Origin: Flavobacterium rakeshii
GTDB lineage: Bacteria > Bacteroidota > Bacteroidia > Flavobacteriales > Flavobacteriaceae
Direction of reading: 5' to 3'
Length of the DNA stretch: 64,000 nt
Assembly: GCF_009741375.1 (NCBI RefSeq)
Contig: NZ_WOWP01000061.1
Coordinates: forward strand, 1-64,000
Position numbers and translations under genes: made by a program. This document shows positions 51,064 to 59,928 of this stretch, one piece after another. Within the stretch, counting starts at the first letter, position 1. Each line of letters begins with the position of its first letter. Under the pieces are notes generated by a model. It was given only the letters and a program-made list of their open reading frames with translations. It searched no databases and was not told the DNA's origin.

Positions 51064-53796
51064 TTATCGCCATTTGTTACCTCTTTCGGGTTTTGGTTCA
51101 AATTGTGCTGATAATGCTTGTACCCTTGATTTTAAAAGTGTTTTTCTACCTTCCGGAGTTCTTACATATACCAGTTCGCATTCGCCTATATACTCGGTCC
51201 AAAGGTCTTCAAAATTTTGTGCCAGCTTTTTATTTCGTCCTATTATTTCAGGTACGGCATGGTAATCCTTTTGTACAATCAGTCCTTTTTTACTTTTCCT
51301 TATTATGATGTAACGCGGATTATCAATAGGAGCAAGTATCTCCATAAGTGATTCTATAAAAACCGATTTTTCAAAAGATGTACCGCCCATTAAATAGCAA
51401 AACATATCACCGTCTTTACCTATATCGGTTATTACCCTGGTTTGGTTACTGGGTGTATGTATGCAGCCTGCATCAATAAGACTTTTAAGAACGGTTTTAC
51501 CTATTTGTTGTATGTCTTTTGTTATATCACGATAGGTAATATAAACCTTAAAGGTTTTATATGCCTGCCTGCCCAGTGTTACAAATCCAACACCCACAAA
51601 CAGGGAGAGAAATACATAAAAATCGGTCCAGGTTTTGATGTTTTTGGCAGTTCGTCCAAGAGCTTCAAATGATGTTGTTAGGTATAATAGTATCCCCGAA
51701 AAGAGTTGTGCAATTAAGTAGCCTATAGTTTTGTTAAAGTAAAGATTTTTTAACTGAGGTACGGTCTTCTCTTTATGCTCCTGAGGCAGGGTGTAGGGTA
51801 TTGTTATTTCATCTACCAGACTTACTCCTTTATCAATCGCATCATGCCAGCGTTTTTTTAATATATCTCTTTTTAAGGCATACGAGAACATTTCCTCATT
51901 TTTGGCATTTATAACGTTTCCTTTATAAATGTTTTTTGGGATATTAAGTCGGGCTATGCCGTTTTCTATTCCTTCATTGTCTTTAAAGGATATTCCAACA
52001 AATCCCCTAAAGCGTCTTTGAAGCATTTGAAGGTCGTTACCACCATTCTGTTCTGTTGGGTCTATACATACCAGGTGCCATATATTACCTGTTTTATCGG
52101 TATTCCCTTTTTGTGCCCGTATAGCCCTTCCTCTCATTTGGTTTGAGAGTACAAACGAACCTACAAAACTCGCCAGTATGAGTGAGTTGATACAGGGAGC
52201 ATCCCAGCCTTCACCCAGTAAAGATTTTGTTCCGGTTAGGATTTCAATATTACCTTCCTCAAATATTTGGGTTATTATGGTAACAATGTTGTGTTTAAGC
52301 TGTTCGTTTGGTGTTATTAAAAGATAATTATCGTCGAAAGAAACAGGGGTGCAGCTTACCTCTTTAAGGTTGTATTTTTCGGTTTTCTGCTTAAAGGAAG
52401 TATAAGCTGTTTTAGGAATAATTATTAACGAGCCTGTAAGTACTCCCAACTTTATATTATCAGGATTATCCCTTCTTAGTTTTTCAAAAACGGGCATTAC
52501 GCCAATTTTATCCAGCTTTTTATCATTAAGTTCTCCCGATGTATAAAACTCCTTACGGATGAAATCACAAAGAATGACCATTCTTAGGTCATTCTTCAGG
52601 TTACCAAATTCCAGATTGGTTATTTTTTTAATACCATCCAGTTTACTGATGCTCGAAGTAAGGCTTGCAGAAGCTTTTCTGTCCAGCTCAAAGCTTATGT
52701 TTTTTTTCTGGGTTACACCATAATGCTTCAGCATTTTCAGCATTGACTCCTTATGCTCTTCATATTCTTCAAAAAGTTCTTTTTCTTTAAATAAATAGAA
52801 CTGTAGTAGCGATATGAGTCGGTCATTATCAAGTGCGGGTATATTAACGGTATTGTCACCTACCACCTCAAAATGATAAGGATCTATTGTTTTGCCAATG
52901 CTATTGAAAAATATAAGGATGTTTATGTAAACCTCAAAGTTGTCGTAAATCCATTCAATGTTATCCTGAGGATTGGCATATGCAGGCAGACTTTCCAGAG
53001 CTGTTACAAAAGCAGCATCTTCCCTAATTGCAGATATTGCCTGCTGTACTTTGTCTCTGAATTTTTTAATGCTCTCCTGTTCTGTTTGTGAGGGTAGCGT
53101 AAAGTATATATAATCCTGATGCGGGCATAGGTCGTTTTCCTTTACCAGTTCGGGTACTGTTATTTCGGTATCTACCGGTCCGTTCAGTTCGGTGTAGCGT
53201 TCCCATTCTGCAGGTGTAACATCATAGGGAGGTGTAGCTGTAAGGGCTACAATTACAGGATCCAGTTGTTTTTTTATTTTGGTAAGTGTATCCCACCATT
53301 CGTTTTTCAGGTGGTGAGCTTCGTCAATAACAATGGTTTTTACATTTTGAGCCTGTAATCCTTTAACTATTTTAACAAGGTTTTCATTGGTGCTTTTTTC
53401 CTCTCTATAACCGTTTTCCTCTTCTTCGGCAATATCTTCTTCCTTTTCCTGTCTGTTATTACAGGCAGCATGCATACCCTGATAGGTACTTATGGTAAGG
53501 AATTTAGGGTTTTTTATATCGCGTGAAATCCAGTCGGGCACAACATCTGTGTCAAGAAATAATTCGCAAAAACGTGAAATCCACTGGTTTCTAATTGATA
53601 TGGTTGGGGCAAGTACAAGGGTAGGGCGGTTAAGCCTTTTCATTACTTCCAGTCCCAGTATGGTTTTACCCGATCCCGGAGGCGCAATTACATGCAGGTG
53701 CCTGTTGTATAAATGGTCTTCCAGTTCATGGAGTACCCTTTCCTGATATTTTCGCCAAGGATATTTGAATTTGGTGTGAAGCGGAAATTCGTTCAA
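51064..53796 (-). CDS. DEAH-box helicase with two predicted membrane helices
   Basis: A superfamily-2 helicase of about 910 residues. Motif I is APPGSGKT (38-45), II DEAH (158-161), III TATPP (186-190), then the second RecA-like domain (GWDAPCINS, QMRGRAIRAQKG). Unusually, residues about 690-712 and 723-741 form two strongly hydrophobic segments (YLIAQLFSGILLYLTT; FYVFLSLFVGVGFVTLG), followed by about 170 residues of unknown fold. The start is uncertain: an upstream TTG (53871) lies in the terminator stem of the upstream gene, so I use the TTG at 53796 (LNEFPLHTKF). No ATG precedes motif I. No nuclease domain or partner gene is visible; a defence or repair role is open. Confidence 0.82.
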   Translation of the reverse strand: MNEFPLHTKFKYPWRKYQERVLHELEDHLYNRHLHVIAPPGSGKTILGLEVMKRLNRPTLVLAPTISIRNQWISRFCELFLDTDVVPDWISRDIKNPKFLTISTYQGMHAACNNRQEKEEDIAEEEENGYREEKSTNENLVKIVKGLQAQNVKTIVIDEAHHLKNEWWDTLTKIKKQLDPVIVALTATPPYDVTPAEWERYTELNGPVDTEITVPELVKENDLCPHQDYIYFTLPSQTEQESIKKFRDKVQQAISAIREDAAFVTALESLPAYANPQDNIEWIYDNFEVYINILIFFNSIGKTIDPYHFEVVGDNTVNIPALDNDRLISLLQFYLFKEKELFEEYEEHKESMLKMLKHYGVTQKKNISFELDRKASASLTSSISKLDGIKKITNLEFGNLKNDLRMVILCDFIRKEFYTSGELNDKKLDKIGVMPVFEKLRRDNPDNIKLGVLTGSLIIIPKTAYTSFKQKTEKYNLKEVSCTPVSFDDNYLLITPNEQLKHNIVTIITQIFEEGNIEILTGTKSLLGEGWDAPCINSLILASFVGSFVLSNQMRGRAIRAQKGNTDKTGNIWHLVCIDPTEQNGGNDLQMLQRRFRGFVGISFKDNEGIENGIARLNIPKNIYKGNVINAKNEEMFSYALKRDILKKRWHDAIDKGVSLVDEITIPYTLPQEHKEKTVPQLKNLYFNKTIGYLIAQLFSGILLYLTTSFEALGRTAKNIKTWTDFYVFLSLFVGVGFVTLGRQAYKTFKVYITYRDITKDIQQIGKTVLKSLIDAGCIHTPSNQTRVITDIGKDGDMFCYLMGGTSFEKSVFIESLMEILAPIDNPRYIIIRKSKKGLIVQKDYHAVPEIIGRNKKLAQNFEDLWTEYIGECELVYVRTPEGRKTLLKSRVQALSAQFEPKPERGNKWR

Positions 53797-53839
53797 AGTA
53801 TGGTGTGTATTTTCGGGTTTATTAATAGGGTGGCAATAT

Positions 53840-53878
53840 ATAAAAAATAAAAATCCCTTTTGTTGCTGCAAAAGGGAT
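53840..53878 (-). terminator. Terminator after the HdeD-like gene
   Basis: Stem ATCCCTTTTG/CAAAAGGGAT with a 6-base loop, followed on the minus strand by a T-rich run. It lies between the HdeD-like and helicase genes and covers an upstream in-frame TTG. Confidence 0.85.
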
Positions 53879-53900
53879 GGTAAGTTTTATAAAAGGGTTG

Positions 53901-54539
53901 TTATTTGTCTTTCAACTCTTCATGTATTTCTTTTTTTATCTGATGCAGTTTCTCCTTTAGTTCATCTGATATTTCCTGATGTGTTTTATGGATGCGCCTA
54001 AGTTTAAAGGCAAGGAATATATTGTAAATCCCTATAGAAAGCAGGGCTGCACCGGTCCAGAAAACCAAGGTCATTCCGGCGAAAACAGGATTCCACAGCA
54101 TAACAAAGGAGAAAATAAGACCGAGTATTCCCAAAAGCAATAGCCCGTTGTAATTTGATGAGTCATAATTTTGAAGGTCAATAGCAGTACTTATCGCCAT
54201 AAACGAACGGAAAAGAACTATAAAACCTATGTAAAACGGTAGTGTCGCCATCGAAATTTCGGGTCTTACTGTCATGATAATACCCAGTAGGAGGCTTATT
54301 ACGCCCGATGCCAGTATCCAGCCCCAGTTATCTACTTCCTTACGATTAAAGGAGGCGAATATAATTTCCGAAAGTCCGCTAAAGATAAACGACAGGCTAA
54401 AAAACAGTGCCAGTGTTATAAATGATTTTAGGGGTGTAGCAAATACATAAAGCCCCAGTGCTGCAAATAAAACCCCGATAATTAAAAAGATGTACCAATA
54501 CTTAATGGCATTGTTTACGGTTTTTAAAAATGTTTTCAT
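53901..54539 (-). CDS. HdeD family acid-resistance-like membrane protein
   Basis: A 212-residue inner-membrane protein with six predicted helices (about 17-32, 37-57, 72-90, 96-118, 131-147, 152-175) and a charged, coiled-coil C-terminal tail (EISDELKEKLHQIKKEIHEELKDK). GVISLLLGIIMTVRP is the repeated DUF308 motif of the HdeD family. HdeD is an acid-stress protein of E. coli whose mechanism is unclear. Single gene between fabD and the helicase. Confidence 0.85.
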   Translation of the reverse strand: MKTFLKTVNNAIKYWYIFLIIGVLFAALGLYVFATPLKSFITLALFFSLSFIFSGLSEIIFASFNRKEVDNWGWILASGVISLLLGIIMTVRPEISMATLPFYIGFIVLFRSFMAISTAIDLQNYDSSNYNGLLLLGILGLIFSFVMLWNPVFAGMTLVFWTGAALLSIGIYNIFLAFKLRRIHKTHQEISDELKEKLHQIKKEIHEELKDK

Positions 54540-54645
54540 GTGGTTGGTTGTATATAATAATGCCTACTCTGTAAAGTTTTCGGCTTCTCTTTTCAAAAAC
54601 ATTTCTAAATAGCGGTAAATGGGGTGGTTGCGTACTATAAATATA

Positions 54646-54676
54646 CAAAAACCCCCGCTATGAGTGATAACGGGGG
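54646..54676 (-). terminator. Terminator after fabD
   Basis: On the minus strand CCCCCGTTAT pairs with ATAGCGGGGG (one T-G pair), then five T. Confidence 0.9.
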
Positions 54677-54699
54677 CTTTAAAAAAAGTAGAAATTTTA

Positions 54700-55575
54700 T
54701 TAAGCTGAAGCAGTCTCAGCCTCTTTATTTATTTTCTTAACAAGACCTTGTAACACATTACCCGGACCAACCTCTGTAAACAGGGTAGCACCGTCGGTAA
54801 TCATGTTTTGTACGCTTTGTGTCCATTTTACCGGAGCGGTAAGCTGGATGATAAGGTTTTGTTTAATCTCATCCGGGTTAGTTACTGCACTTGCAGGTAC
54901 GTTTTGGTATACCGGGCATACGGGTGCAGCAAATTGTGTTTTCTCTATAGCGGCAGCAAGTTCTTCTCTTGCAGGTTCCATCATTGGAGAGTGGAAAGCA
55001 CCACCTACAGGTAGTATTAGAGCTCTTTTTGCTCCGGCAGCTTTAAGTGCTTCACAGGCTCTTTCTACAGCAGTAGTCTCACCCGAAATTACAAGCTGTC
55101 CCGGGCAGTTGTAGTTTGCAGCAACCACAACACCTTCGGTTTGCTCACAAATATCTTCAACAATTTTGTCTTCAAGACCTAATACGGCAGCCATAGTACT
55201 TGGTGTTATCTCACATGCTTTTTGCATTGCCATAGCACGTTGAGAAACAAGTTTAAGTCCGTCTTCAAAAGTAAGTGCTCCGGCAGCTACAAGTGCCGAA
55301 AATTCTCCTAATGAGTGACCCGCTACCATTTCAGGTTTGAAATCATCACCTAAGGTTTTTGCTAATATAACCGAGTGAAGGAATACAGCCGGCTGAGTAA
55401 CTTTAGTTTCCTTAAGCTGCTCTGCAGTACCTTCAAACATAATATCTGTTATACGGAATCCTAGTATATCGTTAGCTTTTTCAAATAGTTCCTTTGCAAG
55501 GGGAGAGTTTTCATAAAGCTCTTTACCCATTCCTGTAAACTGGGCACCCTGACCCGGAAATACATATGCTTTCAT
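54700..55575 (-). CDS. fabD: Malonyl-CoA:ACP transacylase
   Basis: A 291-residue enzyme loading malonyl groups onto acyl carrier protein for fatty-acid synthesis. The nucleophile is Ser88 (GHSLGEFSAL) and the catalytic His is His195 (GGAFHSPMM). FPGQGAQ (6-12) forms the oxyanion region. It is a single gene here, apart from the usual fab cluster, with a perfect palindrome at its promoter. Confidence 0.96.
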   Translation of the reverse strand: MKAYVFPGQGAQFTGMGKELYENSPLAKELFEKANDILGFRITDIMFEGTAEQLKETKVTQPAVFLHSVILAKTLGDDFKPEMVAGHSLGEFSALVAAGALTFEDGLKLVSQRAMAMQKACEITPSTMAAVLGLEDKIVEDICEQTEGVVVAANYNCPGQLVISGETTAVERACEALKAAGAKRALILPVGGAFHSPMMEPAREELAAAIEKTQFAAPVCPVYQNVPASAVTNPDEIKQNLIIQLTAPVKWTQSVQNMITDGATLFTEVGPGNVLQGLVKKINKEAETASA

Positions 55576-55590
55576 GTTGTTTCAGTTTTG

Positions 55591-55606
55591 TTTTGTTGCA
55601 ACAAAA
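55591..55606. promoter_or_regulatory. Perfect 16-bp palindrome at the fabD promoter
   Basis: TTTTGTTGCAACAAAA equals its reverse complement and overlaps the minus-strand -7 box TATTTTTG (55609-55602), 16 bases before the fabD ATG. Candidate operator. Confidence 0.55.
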
Positions 55607-55609
55607 ATA
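55602..55609 (-). promoter_or_regulatory. Possible -7 box for fabD
   Basis: TATTTTTG on the minus strand, exact TAnnTTTG match; half overlapped by a perfect palindrome. The -33 element is unclear. Confidence 0.45.
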
Positions 55610-55637
55610 TAACTTTTTCACAACTAAACTATACCAT

Positions 55638-55666
55638 AAAAAAAACCGCCCCGGGGAAAGGGGCGG
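55638..55666 (-). terminator. Terminator after the bestrophin gene
   Basis: CCGCCCC/GGGGCGG with a short loop and eight T on the minus strand, about 40 bases after the stop. Confidence 0.88.
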
Positions 55667-55704
55667 CGAACGCTAACCAAACGTCTATGAAGCGTCTTAC
55701 AAAT

Positions 55705-56658
55705 CTATAAGACAAAATAGGCATTCTTCTCGGGCTGCATGTGGTTTAGCTTAGGGCTCTCAAACATATCGTCGTCGGCATTGTACTCGTCCCTGTACTC
55801 GTGTACCATTTGCAGCAGGTTTTTTTCTATATTATTTGATATCGATATCATTGGAGTATCTGTAGCTCTGTTTTCAAACGGATCCTGTAGGTGTATGGCC
55901 ATCTTCTCGATAAGGAAGAATGCAGCACCAATAGTGGTTACCAGTGGTATTTGCAGCCACCCAAGGAAATCGGTAAGACCAAACGGCAGCAGGGTTAGGA
56001 ATAACAGCAACGTAAATCGTATATACATGCTGTATGTAGTAGGGAATACCGTGTTTTTAATACGCTCACATTTACCCATACTGTCACACAGCCTGCTAAG
56101 GGTGTTGTCAATCTCTACCTGCTGGTATACATTAATCCTGTCCTGATTATTCGCCTTTTTTAGTTCCTTTGCATGCAATAGCAAAAGCGCATTGGGCACA
56201 TGTTTGTGTTTTTTTACAAAATTGTACTCCTCCTCGGTAAGTAATGATTTTATAGGTCGTAACGGGTCTTTCCCTCTAAGTGACATACCAAGGCTGTAAC
56301 ACCATGCCGCCTGCCTTTTTGCAAAGCGTTCTTTAAAATCGCTTGCCTCTACAGAAAAGTCGGGGTCTTTGTAAAACCCTATAACCTGCCTTATAAGTGT
56401 GCGTGAATCGTTTACAATAGCGCCCCAAACAATACGGGCTTCCCACCAGCGGTCGTAAGCCTGATTGGATTTAAAGGCAAGTAGTAACGATATAATAGTA
56501 CCTATAATGGTAGGTACTGCAATAGGAATATCTATAGATAGGGCATGGTAGTAATGATGTACTAACTCAAACCCTATAGTGTATAAAAGTACCAGCACAA
56601 GCTCAACTTTAATCTTGCCCAGTACATATTTCATTGGTATCTTTTTCTTTAATAGCAT
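55705..56658 (-). CDS. Bestrophin-like (UPF0187) family membrane channel
   Basis: A 317-residue inner-membrane protein of the bacterial bestrophin family, which form pentameric ion channels. Motifs: FKSNQAYDRWWEARIVWGAIVNDSRTL at about 63-88 and, near 245-280, MAIHLQDPFENRATDTPM with the acidic belt at the cytoplasmic face. Helices are seen around 15-32, 38-60, 205-230 and 235-252. A second ATG (Met9) is a possible start. Same strand as and 24 bases after the USP-like gene. Confidence 0.9.
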   Translation of the reverse strand: MLLKKKIPMKYVLGKIKVELVLVLLYTIGFELVHHYYHALSIDIPIAVPTIIGTIISLLLAFKSNQAYDRWWEARIVWGAIVNDSRTLIRQVIGFYKDPDFSVEASDFKERFAKRQAAWCYSLGMSLRGKDPLRPIKSLLTEEEYNFVKKHKHVPNALLLLHAKELKKANNQDRINVYQQVEIDNTLSRLCDSMGKCERIKNTVFPTTYSMYIRFTLLLFLTLLPFGLTDFLGWLQIPLVTTIGAAFFLIEKMAIHLQDPFENRATDTPMISISNNIEKNLLQMVHEYRDEYNADDDMFESPKLNHMQPEKNAYFVL

Positions 56659-56682
56659 AGCGGTAGTGTTTAAAATCCGGGA

Positions 56683-57399
56683 TTAGGTGACCGTTTCTGC
56701 ATGTACAGAAAGCAGTGGTAATCCCAAGTTGTGGTTAACTGACTGTTCTTTTCTTCCGCTTTTCTTTGCGGTCCTTCGCGCTTCAATCAGTATATCTATA
56801 TTGTTTTTTGAAATGGTCTCGGCTATATGCGGAACCATCTCGTCTATACTCTCTTCAATTTTAGCCTGACTCACAATTTTAAATGAAAACTGCTCGTTAA
56901 TAAGTTTTTGTACTTCGTGTATGCCAAGGTCAACTTTGGGATATTCCAAATACAGGGCTTTATTGAAGTTGTACTCTTCACTCTCGTCCCCTAAGTGAAG
57001 AATAGGGTATTTGCTGTTAAGCAGTAATTGACGGCAGGTGGTGTGAAGATTGTTTTTTTCTTCTTTGTACGATCTGGTTAGTATAACCAAATCAGTACCC
57101 AGGTGGTCCATTAGGTTTTTTAATAATGGTGCCGACATGCCACACTGGTGATGTATTAAGAGCCTGCAATTACCCGTTTGGGTAACAACCTCCCTGCACT
57201 GGTTTAATAATGAGTTTTGTGCAGGTGTGCAGGAAGGAGTTGTTTCCCTTAGGAATTGAGAAGCAGAATAAGTGTTTGGGATTTTTTGCAGCATCATTAA
57301 AACAATACTGCAATTGGTACCTGTGGTATACTTTACTGCTGTTTTTACCGCAGCTAGGATGTCATTTTCTACCGTAGTAGGAATCAGTATGTTTTTCAT
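56683..57399 (-). CDS. Universal-stress-protein-like protein
   Basis: A 238-residue cytoplasmic protein whose first half fits the USP/nucleotide-binding Rossmann-like fold: MKNILIPTTVENDILAAVKTAVKY at the N-terminus and HLGTDLVILTRSYKEEKN. The second half (from about 150) looks like a weaker, degenerate repeat of the fold ending LGLPLLSVHA. The ATP-binding GxxGxxG is not seen. In Bacteroidota such proteins often accompany stress or ion-channel genes; here bestrophin follows on the same strand. Confidence 0.7.
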   Translation of the reverse strand: MKNILIPTTVENDILAAVKTAVKYTTGTNCSIVLMMLQKIPNTYSASQFLRETTPSCTPAQNSLLNQCREVVTQTGNCRLLIHHQCGMSAPLLKNLMDHLGTDLVILTRSYKEEKNNLHTTCRQLLLNSKYPILHLGDESEEYNFNKALYLEYPKVDLGIHEVQKLINEQFSFKIVSQAKIEESIDEMVPHIAETISKNNIDILIEARRTAKKSGRKEQSVNHNLGLPLLSVHAETVT

Positions 57400-57501
57400 A
57401 ATGCATAAATCTTTTCGGTTTACACATACAAAACAACAGCTCCTGTCTTAAAACGGATTTAAAACAATATTAGAATTTAATAAGATTTTATATTAGAATT
57501 T

Positions 57502-58875
57502 TTAATGTTGAGCTGTAGTAAATACAATGTTTACTACTGTTCCCTTACCGGATTCCGACTGGATTAAAAGTTCGCCGCCGTGCATACGTATGATTTTCAT
57601 GGCTAAAGGAAGTCCTAAGCCATAACCTACATATTTTGATGCAGCCTTTTTACCTCTAAAGAAAGGTTCATAAAGATAAGGAATATCCTCAGGAGGGATG
57701 CCAATACCAATATCGGTAATGCTTATTTTAATGTTTTCTTTGTTAGCACTAAGGGTTACAAAAACCTCTTCATTGTCAGAGTATTTTACCCCGTTTGTAA
57801 TAATGTTACCTATAGCCAGTTCCAGTAAAGGCCTGTTGCAGGGTAACATTAAAAAAGAATCATCTTCGGGTAAATTACTAAGATTTATGGTTACCCTGTT
57901 GTTTGGGTAAATTTTATTAATGTCGCACTTAACATCCATTAAAACCTCATCTATACGGGCAATATCCTGTACCTGCTTTTTGCCGTCATACCCGGTTTGG
58001 GTAAGTTTTAAAAGGCTTTCGGTAAGGTTACCCAGGCGTGAGGCCTGCTTATTAATGTTTTCTAATGAAGTAACATATTCTCCTGTTTCCCTTTCTTTTA
58101 GCAGGGCAATCTCGGTTTCGGCTATAATGGTGGTTATAGGAGTTTTTAATTCGTGTGAGGCGTTGTTTATAAAGTTAGCCTGAATTTCAAACGAAGTCTC
58201 CAGCCTGTCCAGCATATCGTTAAAGGTACGGGTAAGGTCGGCCAGCTCGTCAGATTCTTCTGTTTCCGGAAGGCGGTTATGTAAATTAGAAGCACTAATA
58301 CGTTTTACCTCTTTGGTTATTCGGGAAACCGGATTAATAAACCGGGTAGCTAAAAAGCGCCCAAAGAAGTAGGCTATTATTATAAAAGCCAGTCCGCCAA
58401 AAATCAATATACGGCTAATGTATATTAAACTGGTGTTACCACGCCTGTCGCGTGCAGTAACAATTACCATGTAGCGTTGCCCTGATTCTTTAAAAATCTG
58501 GGCATAGTGGTATTGATGTTCACTGTTTACGGTCCAACTGGATCCGTTTTTCATTACATCGGCATAAAACTCCGACGGTAAATCAAGGTTGGTATTGTAT
58601 TCAAAAGTATCTTCACCGTTTACCCTAAGTACAAAGTCATCTTCATTAATAAGTTCTTCCAGTCCGTTTTTCTTAAGGTTCTGGTAGTACTCGGCTTTAA
58701 TAGGGTCATGTTGGTAATGTATGGAAGCCACAATTTTTGCCCTGTCCTGTAGCCTTTTTAAAAAATAGTACTGATTGTTTTGCTTAAAAAGAAAGAACAC
58801 AAGCAGGCACAACGCCAGCGTGCTCACCCCCGAAAGGACAATATAGGTAATGGTAATTTTCTTTTTAATTTGCAT
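57502..58875 (-). CDS. Sensor histidine kinase
   Basis: A 457-residue membrane histidine kinase. Helices at 8-30 and 153-173 flank a roughly 120-residue periplasmic sensor. HAMP at 174-226, the phospho-acceptor His241 in NASHELKTP, then the ATPase domain (NIITNGVKYSD, DIGIGIPPEDIPYLYEPF, GYGLGLPLA). It starts 2 bases after the response regulator stop, so they form a two-component system. The signal is unknown. Confidence 0.95.
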   Translation of the reverse strand: MQIKKKITITYIVLSGVSTLALCLLVFFLFKQNNQYYFLKRLQDRAKIVASIHYQHDPIKAEYYQNLKKNGLEELINEDDFVLRVNGEDTFEYNTNLDLPSEFYADVMKNGSSWTVNSEHQYHYAQIFKESGQRYMVIVTARDRRGNTSLIYISRILIFGGLAFIIIAYFFGRFLATRFINPVSRITKEVKRISASNLHNRLPETEESDELADLTRTFNDMLDRLETSFEIQANFINNASHELKTPITTIIAETEIALLKERETGEYVTSLENINKQASRLGNLTESLLKLTQTGYDGKKQVQDIARIDEVLMDVKCDINKIYPNNRVTINLSNLPEDDSFLMLPCNRPLLELAIGNIITNGVKYSDNEEVFVTLSANKENIKISITDIGIGIPPEDIPYLYEPFFRGKKAASKYVGYGLGLPLAMKIIRMHGGELLIQSESGKGTVVNIVFTTAQH

Positions 58876-58877
58876 AA

Positions 58878-59552
58878 TCAGGGTTTTAAAATGTAGCCCA
58901 GTCCTTTAATGGTGTGTATAAGCTTAACCGTGTAAGGTTTGTCTATTTTTTTTCTCAGGTAGTTAATGTATACATCAACCACGTTGGTATTCATATCGAA
59001 GTTAATGTTCCATACATTGTCCAGTATTTTTTCGCGTGAAAGCGTAATACCGGTATTCTTGGCAAGGTAATACAGTAACTTAAATTCTTTTGCTGTAAGG
59101 GTGATAAGGTCACCGTTGCGTTTAACGGTTTTTGCACGGCGGTCTATCTCCAGGTCGGCAATGGTAATAACCTCTGCAGGTTTCTGGTCCTGTCCGGCTC
59201 TTCGTGCCAATGCATTGATACGTGCCTCAAGCTCACTAAACTTAAATGGTTTAGACATATAATCATCGGCACCTGCATTAAGTCCGGTAACAATATTCTC
59301 ACTGCTGTTTAGTGCGGTTAGCATAAGTATAGGTACAAAATTACCTGAAGCCCTTAGCCTGCGGCAAATTTCTATGCCGTTAATATCGGGTAACATGACA
59401 TCCAGTACCACTACGTCAAACCTGTTATTGTTAATCATATCCAATGCAGTAGTACCGTCGAGTGCAGCACTCACGTCGTAGTTTTTTTCCGAAAGTCCTT
59501 TACGGATAATGGAGAGGAGTTGGGGTTCGTCTTCTACTACTAGCAGTTTCAT
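58878..59552 (-). CDS. OmpR-family response regulator
   Basis: A 224-residue regulator: receiver domain with phospho-acceptor Asp51 (VVVLDVMLPD), Thr79 and Lys101 (DDYMSKPF). C-terminal winged helix (about 130-224) of the OmpR/PhoB class, ending YTVKLIHTIKGLGYILKP. It acts with the kinase encoded just downstream. A perfect palindrome lies at its promoter, suggesting self-regulation. Confidence 0.96.
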   Translation of the reverse strand: MKLLVVEDEPQLLSIIRKGLSEKNYDVSAALDGTTALDMINNNRFDVVVLDVMLPDINGIEICRRLRASGNFVPILMLTALNSSENIVTGLNAGADDYMSKPFKFSELEARINALARRAGQDQKPAEVITIADLEIDRRAKTVKRNGDLITLTAKEFKLLYYLAKNTGITLSREKILDNVWNINFDMNTNVVDVYINYLRKKIDKPYTVKLIHTIKGLGYILKP

Positions 59553-59575
59553 ATATTATTAACAGGGCGTTTATA

Positions 59576-59598
59576 CAAAAGTAAGAATTGAATTCTTA
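59576..59598 (-). promoter_or_regulatory. Promoter -7 box and palindrome of the response-regulator operon
   Basis: The minus strand has TACTTTTG (59583-59576), exact TAnnTTTG. Directly upstream a perfect palindrome TAAGAATT-G-AATTCTTA spans 59582-59598. A TTG lies 23 bases further upstream. Likely operator for autoregulation. Confidence 0.6.
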
Positions 59599-59836
59599 AT
59601 TATTTGCAAATTACAACAAGCAGTAAATTTTTATGAAATTCACAGTAACGGTGCTTATGCCTGCCTTTATACCGAAATATAGCCCTAAAAATGTAGTGTT
59701 TTGAGTATTTCTTCTACTAGTAATTAAACAAAACAAAATAGTAGTCATGAGAAAATCAATGGGAGAAATATTCGTATTGCTTATGCTTTTTTGATTTTTG
59801 ATAACCTCAAACAGCCATTTATTTAATTCGGTTTTT

Positions 59837-59907
59837 GTTATTTTGACGATAGGAAAAATCTCTTAGCAGTTGAGACTCTTCACTCACTCTGTTGCGTTCA
59901 TAATGAC
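59837..59907. repeat. Dispersed palindromic repeat, copy 2
   Basis: A 71-base element starting GTTATTTTGACG and ending CATAATGAC, matching the reverse complement of copy 1 (45909-45987): shared AAATCTCTTA, TTGAGA, CTTCACT, and the outer TTATTTTGACG / AATGAC ends. Clearly homologous though diverged. Confidence 0.75.
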
Positions 59908-59928
59908 ATTTTAGACAGCCATATATTA

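Larger units (their letters stand above)
59553..59928. other. 376-base non-coding region with promoter palindrome and repeat
   Basis: Between the response regulator and the YiiX-like gene. It holds the regulator's promoter with a 17-bp palindrome (59576-59598) and a dispersed repeat copy (59837-59907). The only open frame of note is a 15-codon one at 59747-59794, without good support. Confidence 0.6.

Noticed and set aside
59747..59794. 15-codon open frame MRKSMGEIFVLLMLF
   Set aside because: Too short, with no promoter, ribosome site or homologue visible; possibly a leader peptide but unsupported.
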